Source: Halocaridina rubra (lineage: Eukaryota > Arthropoda > Malacostraca > Decapoda > Atyidae). From it: a stretch of DNA of 15,000 nucleotides. The position numbers and the translations under genes are program-made. Within the stretch, counting starts at the first letter, position 1; each line of letters begins with the position of its first letter. A model generated the notes under the pieces. That model saw only the letters and a program-made list of their open reading frames with translations. It was not told the DNA's origin and ran no database searches. Below, in pieces: positions 10,141 to 15,000 of this stretch. The stretch spans positions 62,501 to 77,500 of the forward strand of contig JAXCGZ010017044.1 of the NCBI GenBank assembly GCA_037179515.1, read 5' to 3'.

Positions 10141-10321
10141 GTATTTCCCTAACAGCAGGTTTGGACTTACAGTTACTATAATCTACATGGAGTTGTTGGC
10201 TTTAGATGTGTCTCACATTATCTAGAAGGAGTGAAATAGATATTAGTTTTGTGCTATTAACTTTATCGAAGGTAATATGTTGCTGATTTTCCAAGATTTT
10301 GGGATTGTCTTTAATGTTGTT
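10141..10321. other. Unique spacer between SINE copies
   Basis: No gene seen. The bases just beyond the 3' ends of copies 3 and 4 share TCTTTAATG (about 9936-9944 and 10308-10316); this may be chance or a shared tail. Confidence 0.35.
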
Positions 10322-10436
10322 GTTCCGGTTTTACGTCACGGACTCCCTTTTCAACCAAGGGCTAGGACGGTTGCCTTCTTGCGAAGGACTTGTTTTGGCA
10401 GATGTAATCGTTACCCTGAGTGCATGCCCTTGCTAA
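10322..10436 (-). mobile_element. tRNA-derived SINE family 1, copy 4 (5'-truncated)
   Basis: Carries only the tRNA-unrelated body, from the AGCAAGGGCATGC segment to CCGGAAC. The tRNA-like head is missing, so the break is on the 5' side, as expected for incomplete target-primed reverse transcription. Identity to copies 2 and 3 over the retained part is high. The tail outside CCGGAAC reads AACAAC. Confidence 0.83.
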
Positions 10437-10650
10437 TTTATTATACTGTATGCATTTTAAGCATATTTCATGATTATACTCAACTTGGCGATGGAGAGAG
10501 TATGAAAACAGGCTTTGCTTGTTAGTGTGGTGGTTAAAATAGTTTCTTCTGAGTCTTAACTAATATCCTTTTCGTAACCTGATTACTTATAAAAAATTGT
10601 GAATTTCTGTACCGCTGGCTCATGCCTCACTCTGTACATTTATGAAATGT
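10437..10650. other. Unique spacer, no gene seen
   Basis: AT-rich, with no recognisable coding or repeat content. Confidence 0.35.
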
Positions 10651-10660
10651 TTGTTATTAT

Positions 10661-10847
10661 TCCCCCTGAGGGAGGGGGATAAAAATACTTCCTCCGTGTT
10701 CTCCTGCGTGTCGTAAAAGTCGACTAAATGGGGTGGAGCGAGGGGACTGGGAATCCCCATCTCTGTATTTACTTCCTAGTTAAAGTCAGAGTATTTTCTT
10801 TGACTCAGCCACCCCCCTTATAAGGGGGAATATGGCTTTGGTATATA
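10661..10847 (+). mobile_element. Hairpin-ended short element B with 10-bp target duplication
   Basis: The 10-mer TTGTTATTAT lies immediately before (10651-10660) and after (10848-10857), giving a clean boundary. The 5' end is a hairpin (TCCCCCT GAGGG AGGGGGA). Next come TTCCTCCGTGTTC, CCTGCGTGTCGTAAAAG and a GACTAAATGGGGTGG segment, then the AGTCAGAGTATTTTCT block. The 3' end has a perfect 16-bp palindrome CCCCCTTATAAGGGGG (10813-10828) and AATATGGCT, with a short TTGGTATATA tail and no poly-A. It has no coding capacity. It is homologous to element A, partly to element C, and its last ~37 nt match the LINE 3' end at about 78% by eye. It is best seen as a non-autonomous retroelement, probably LINE-mobilised. 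Confidence 0.82.
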
Positions 10848-10907
10848 TTGTTATTATACCTCTGAATGAAAATAAATATTTTGCACGGATATACCCGTAC
10901 ATGTGTT

Positions 10908-11058
10908 GTTCCGGTTTTACGTCACGGGCTCCTTTTTCTACTAAGCGCTAGGGCGGTTGCCTTCTTGCAAAGGACTTGTTTTGGCAGATGTAATCGTTAC
11001 CCTGAGTGGATGCCCTTTCTAACCTCAGACCGTGACGGGGCGCGAACCCTCGACCTGA
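10908..11058 (-). mobile_element. tRNA-derived SINE family 1, copy 5 (5'-truncated)
   Basis: On the minus strand it begins at the B-box-proximal TCAGGTCGAGGGTTCGCGCC segment and runs to CCGGAAC, so the A-box half is missing. It is more diverged than copies 3 and 4, with changes in the CAACCAAGGGCTAGGACGG motif. Outside CCGGAAC the tail reads AACACAT. Confidence 0.82.
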
Positions 11059-11696
11059 TTTTATAATTTAATTGCACTCGAGTCGTATATTTTATTAAAC
11101 CTTATCTCGAGGTAGAGGAATTTTGGAAGTGAATCTAAAAATTTACTTGTTTGTGTATCTCATTTCAAGTTATTGCTTAGAATTGTTTTTTTTTCCAGTT
11201 TTATAAAGATAGGCTGATTTTGTAGAATAGTAATTTCTATTCTCGTTGGTATTCAAGGTAGGGATGCTTGGGATAATGTATCCTTCTGGGTTTATTGATG
11301 CTTATGTGTGTGTGTGTATGTGCGTGCGCGAGTGGCATTGAAGTAAATTTTTTTTTTTTCAAAATATTTTTCCATTCTCTCAGTATCTATCTATTCCACT
11401 CAATATTTTGCTTGCTTTTATATGTTTTCTGTCAACTATTTTCATCACCTCTCTATTCACTTGTTTTTTTATACAACTCTTTCACTCTTTTGTCAGTTAA
11501 TCTTTCCATTACCTTCTCCATATCCTTTTCCCCTCTATTGCTTTCTTTTTCCATGTCCTATCCTCTTGTTCATTCCTCTATTTCATTACCTATTTATCTT
11601 ACACATCCTGTTCCTCTCATAGAATATTTTCTCCATTTTCTTTCCATTTTTATTCACGTTTCATCTCCTCTATCAGTGCATTATCCATTTTTAGTC
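11059..11696. other. AT-rich then pyrimidine-rich spacer
   Basis: Includes a short GT run (about 11307-11324). From about 11360 the plus strand becomes strongly pyrimidine-rich and lacks stops in several frames. The long open frame at 11295-12206 is Ser/Phe/Pro/Leu-rich with no domain, and results from that composition. Confidence 0.4.
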
Positions 11697-11842
11697 CATC
11701 CATCTATCCATTTCTTTTACCACCAATTTCCATCTTTCAATTTCCTTTTCCAATTATCCATTTCTTGTTCATCCATCTATCCATTTTTTTTACCACCAGT
11801 TTCCATCCTTCAGTTTCCCTTTTCCACGTATCCATTTTCTTT
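11697..11842. repeat. Tandem duplication, two copies of ~73 bp
   Basis: The unit beginning CATCCATCTATCCATTT at 11697 is repeated at 11770 with a few substitutions (shared ACCACCA, TTTCCATC, TTTCC, TATCCATTT). It is pyrimidine-rich. Confidence 0.82.
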
Positions 11843-11846
11843 TCAA

Positions 11847-12276
11847 CTTCTTTTCCACTCTTTTACCCATTTCCAATTTTTACCTATCCATATTTCTCCA
11901 GTTTCTATCCATCCCTCTGTGTCTTCAAATCTCCGCCCATCTATTTTTCCCTTTATCCTTTATCTATCCCCTGCTCTGTCCATTCACCTATCCCTCTTTA
12001 TATTCCTAGCCCCAGCCCCATCTGTCTTATTTCAGTCCACTTTCCCTCCCCGCAAAAGCTCTTCTTTTCCACTCTTTTACATATTTCCATTTCCACCTAT
12101 CCATATTTCTCCAGTTCCTATCCATCCTTCTGTGTCTTCAAATCTCCGTCTATTTCCTTTTCCCTGTATCTATCCCCTACTCTGTCCATTCACCTATCCC
12201 TCTTAATATTCCTAGCCCCAGCCCCAGCCCCACCTTTCTTATTTCAGTCCACTTTCCCTCCCCTCAAAAGCTCTTC
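11847..12276. repeat. Tandem duplication, two copies of ~214 bp
   Basis: The unit beginning CTTCTTTTCCACTCTTTTAC at 11847 recurs at 12061. Both units share TATCCATATTTCTCCAGTT, CTGTGTCTTCAAATCTCCG, CTCTGTCCATTCACCTATCC, CCTAGCCCCAGCCCCA and TTTCAGTCCACTTTCCCTCC, and end near CAAAAGCTCTTC. Small indels differ; the AGCCCC microrepeat has one more unit in copy 2. It appears to be a relatively recent segmental tandem duplication. Confidence 0.88.
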
Positions 12277-12354
12277 AATGAAGAATAATATTAACTCACG
12301 GCCTCAGAATTCCTCTAAAGAACTTAACCTCTTCGAACCAATTTGTTATATTTA

Positions 12355-12357
<3 letters not shown>

Positions 12358-12418
<61 letters not shown>
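12358..12418. repeat. (CT)n microsatellite
   Basis: About 60 bp of uninterrupted CT. Confidence 0.97.
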
Positions 12419-12419
<1 letters not shown>

Positions 12420-13197
12420 GCATCTTCCTCAAAGATAATAAAGTTTGCATTACTGGGCAAGAACACCTCTTCAACTTCTCATCCTCGTAATCTTCTTCTA
12501 CGTTCTTTTTTCCTCCTCCTCCACCTCCTCCTCCACCTCTTCTTCTTCCTCCTCCCCTTCTCATACCTCCGGCTTACAAAACTTCCTTACACAAACAATC
12601 TTATTTGAGGCAACATTAAGCTTTTCTTTCCTAAGTCTATTGCCAGAGTCTTGTTAATCTAAACTTCTTAACCTCATTCTCCCCCCACTTAGGATACAAC
12701 TCCTTTCCTCTTCTTTTTCTCCTCCACCTCCTCCTCCTCCCTCCTTTTCTTCCTCCCTTCTTCATCATCTTCATCTCTTTTTCGTATCCTCAATTTATTC
12801 TCCCTCTCCCACTGCATTTTTTTCCTCTCAAGTCTTTTTTCTTTCTCTCCCTCTCTCTCCTTTCCATCCTTCCATCCTTTCCTTCTCTTTCCTACATCTT
12901 TTCCTTATCCCTCCACCTGGTTCTCCTCCCTACCCTTTCTCAGTGTCATCAACTCTTGCTAACTTAGGTTACTTCACTGCTAATTTCTTCCTCTCACTTC
13001 ATTCTCCTCTATATCACGCTCATCCCCCCTCATCTCAAGCCATCCCCCCACTTTTTATGAATGCTCTAACCCCCCTCTCACCCCCTCGTTTCTTCTTGTA
13101 AGCTTTGATATGAATCTTCTGGAAAGTCTTAGCTTGACTTGACCTTTTCTTTTCTTTTTTTATTCTTTCAGGGAAGTAAACTTTTACTTTTTGAGCA
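12419..13197. other. Polypyrimidine-rich low-complexity stretch
   Basis: Plus strand rich in CTCC, TTCC and CCTCCT units (notably 12510-12560 and 12717-12765). Open frames are Ser/Pro/Phe-rich and unsupported. No gene seen. Confidence 0.55.
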
Positions 13198-13315
<118 letters not shown>

Positions 13316-13505
13316 CTATGTGAACATTCATTACACTTACTAAACACAAAAGTTATATTTTCTTTTCTCTTTATTCAAGTATATTTCTCAGTTGGGAATT
13401 TTTCTATTAATAAGTTGTTTATAAATATTTGTGTGGCTTTAATAATTTTGTATTGGGTCATGCATTTATTTATTAATTTATATAGTGGTCTGTTCCATCT
13501 ACCTT

Positions 13506-13795
13506 GGCTGTTATCCCTTTGATTGGGGGGTAGCCGATATCAAAAAATGAAAACAATAAGGGGATTACATTTCTCTATGGGCAATGACGAGGGAGCTAGC
13601 GACCGTTCAGATGGCACTGAACGGTCGCTAGCTCCCTCATCAGTGCCCTGTGGTAGCGGGCACAGCATCAAAGAATAGCCCCAACGTATTCCCTGCCTGT
13701 TGTAAGAGGCGACTAAAAGTGGACTGGGCAAGAGGACTAGGAATCCCCCCCCCCTTGTATTAACCTCCTGCGAGACGTCAAATATAGTGGTGGAT

Positions 13796-13797
<2 letters not shown>
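13506..13797 (+). mobile_element. Diverged short element C, related to A and B
   Basis: Shares the central block CCCTGCCTGTTGTAAGAGG, CGACTAAAAGTGG, GAGGACTAGGAATCCCC and TTGTATTAACCTCCT with elements A and B, but is extended 5' by about 170 bp. The 5' extension starts near GGCTGTTATCCC with a possible hairpin to GGGGGGTAGCC (13506-13535) and contains the strong inverted repeat 13579-13648. The 3' end lacks the CCCCTTATAAGGGG palindrome and instead runs into a TA array at 13799. A ten-C run lies at 13745-13754. Its exact limits are uncertain. Confidence 0.6.
13579..13648. repeat. Long hairpin inside element C
   Basis: The arms 13589-13609 and 13618-13638 are perfect 21-bp inverted repeats around the 8-nt loop GATGGCAC. 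With two mismatches the pairing extends to 13579-13609 and 13618-13648 (31 bp). The arms carry GAGGGAGCTAGCGACCGTTC, unlike nearby simple repeats. Elements A and B lack this segment. Confidence 0.93.
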
Positions 13798-13798
<1 letters not shown>

Positions 13799-13871
<73 letters not shown>

Positions 13872-13895
13872 GTTGTGTGTGTGTGTGCGCGTGTG
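13799..13895. repeat. Compound (TA)n and (GT)n microsatellite
   Basis: About 68 bp of TA abut the 3' side of element C, followed after TATGTT by about 24 bp of GT with CGCG variants. Confidence 0.95.
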
Positions 13896-14103
13896 TATTT
13901 TTATGTGCTCTTTTTTTTTATTTCGATATATCACTTTCAGATTCCACTATCCTAATGCTTCATATTTTGACTTCTCTCTCTCTATTTTTTTAACTTTTGG
14001 CTGTTGTAGATGTTCTTTTCTTTTTCCTTTGATGGCATCGAAGTTTCGCGTTTTTGCTTGGACCTAGGTGCTTGTCTTTGATGTTATTTCTAATAGTAAG
14101 AGT

Positions 14104-14106
<3 letters not shown>

Positions 14107-14163
<57 letters not shown>
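14107..14163. repeat. (CT)n microsatellite
   Basis: About 57 bp of uninterrupted CT. Confidence 0.97.
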
Positions 14164-14166
<3 letters not shown>

Positions 14167-15000
14167 GATATTGACTTTTCATATCGGTAATATCGTTTTT
14201 TTTTTTATGATTGTGACACCTGGACGGGCCAAAAAAATAAAATAAAATAAATCTACCCTCATCGGGCCTGGGCACGAAGAAAACAGAGAGAAATAGAGAA
14301 GGGGAGTATTGAAACTTGTCAGATGTGAAGTTATTTGTTTTTCTAATTATATAAATTTCCTTTCTCTCATTTCGCTTTCTATTCCGTCTATACTTTTATT
14401 TAACAATATTTCATTAAATTGCATTTTTACTGTTGTCACTGTTATTATTTTCTTTGTTTATTCCTCAGAAATTTCCTGTTCCTGTTGCTTTCCTGTAAGC
14501 AGAGAACTACATTTCCTCTTGATCTGTTTATATTATCTTCGTTTTATATATTTTGGCTTCTCTCTACTCGTGAAACATTAACTTTATGCTATTATCATAA
14601 ATCTCATTTTGCTTTTTGTACCCATTTTAATCTACTCTTACTCCTTCTCCTCCATTTTTTAATCATTCTGGTGCCTACTCCTCCTCTTCTGCTCCTCCTC
14701 CTTTTCTCGTTTTATTCTCCTTCCTTAAATAGTACCTCTTCTCTTCTTCCTTTTTCTCATTTTTACCAGTTCCTCCTAATTTCATCTCCTTTCAAGTCCC
14801 TCCTTTCCTTCCTTCTGTTCTTGATACTTCCTCCTCCTTTAACTTTTACTTCATTTTTTTTTATTAATTCCTCTTCATACTACGCCTTTCTCCTCCTCGT
14901 CTTTTTACAAGTACTTCCTCCTCTCCCCCTACAGACTAGCCTCTCCCTCCATCCGTCATTTTTACAACCTCTTCTCTCTCCTCTCCCTAGCTCTTGCGTC
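14164..15000. other. T/C-rich spacer, no gene seen
   Basis: Contains an A-rich AAATA run (14231-14253) directly after GGACGGGCC, which could be the tail of an unrecognised SINE. From about 14630 the sequence is again strongly pyrimidine-rich (CTCCTCCTC and TTCC units) to the window edge. No gene or RNA recognised. Confidence 0.45.

Noticed and set aside
11295..12206. 303-codon open frame, the longest in the window
   Set aside because: It lies in pyrimidine-rich tandemly duplicated DNA, where stops are rare on the plus strand. The translation is Ser/Phe/Pro/Leu-rich with no recognisable domain, and an overlapping frame (11765-12490) is open for the same reason.

Overview
This window looks like intergenic or intronic DNA from an animal nuclear genome, most likely a decapod crustacean and probably a penaeid shrimp. 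That is an inference from two things. Long microsatellites are extremely dense: by my rough sum about 2.5 kb, near 17% of the window, lies in obvious (CT/GA), (TA), (CA/GT), (ATT) and (CTT) arrays. There are also many short tRNA-derived and hairpin-ended retroelements. I found no intact host protein-coding gene, rRNA, functional tRNA, CRISPR array or bacterial-type operon. Long open frames are almost all artefacts of stop-free simple repeats (poly-S/L/F, poly-YI, poly-N/I, poly-RE) or of SINE copies.

Layout. 1-2000: compound microsatellites, then a small foldback (MITE-like) element at about 1885-1987. 2022-2212: a tRNA-derived SINE inside an AAT array. 2469-2561: a degenerate ~15-bp minisatellite beside an ATT array. 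3353-3893: a second tRNA-like SINE, then an inverted repeat split by a third, poly-A-tailed SINE with target duplications. 4653-4830: another copy of the first SINE with 8-bp target duplications. 5098-6060: ATT array followed by a CAT/ATC-rich block with 71-bp and 120-bp internal duplications. 6864-7308: a short hairpin-ended element between TA/CA arrays. 7963-8701: the 3' end of a non-LTR retrotransposon (LINE) on the minus strand, keeping the C-terminus of its reverse-transcriptase polyprotein and its 3' UTR. 9944-11058: three more copies of the first SINE, two of them 5'-truncated, and one clean copy of the hairpin-ended short element with a 10-bp target duplication. 11.3-15 kb: strongly pyrimidine-rich on the plus strand, with 73-bp and 214-bp tandem duplications, several CT arrays and a third, diverged short element carrying a long near-perfect hairpin.

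The best biological story is a LINE with non-autonomous partners. The LINE 3' end and the 3' ends of short elements A and B share a ~37-nt terminal block (a CCCCTTATAAGGGG-type palindrome, then GAATATGGC-like sequence), followed by TA-rich tails. This fits short elements being mobilised by the LINE machinery through a common 3' tail. The tRNA-like SINEs form separate families.
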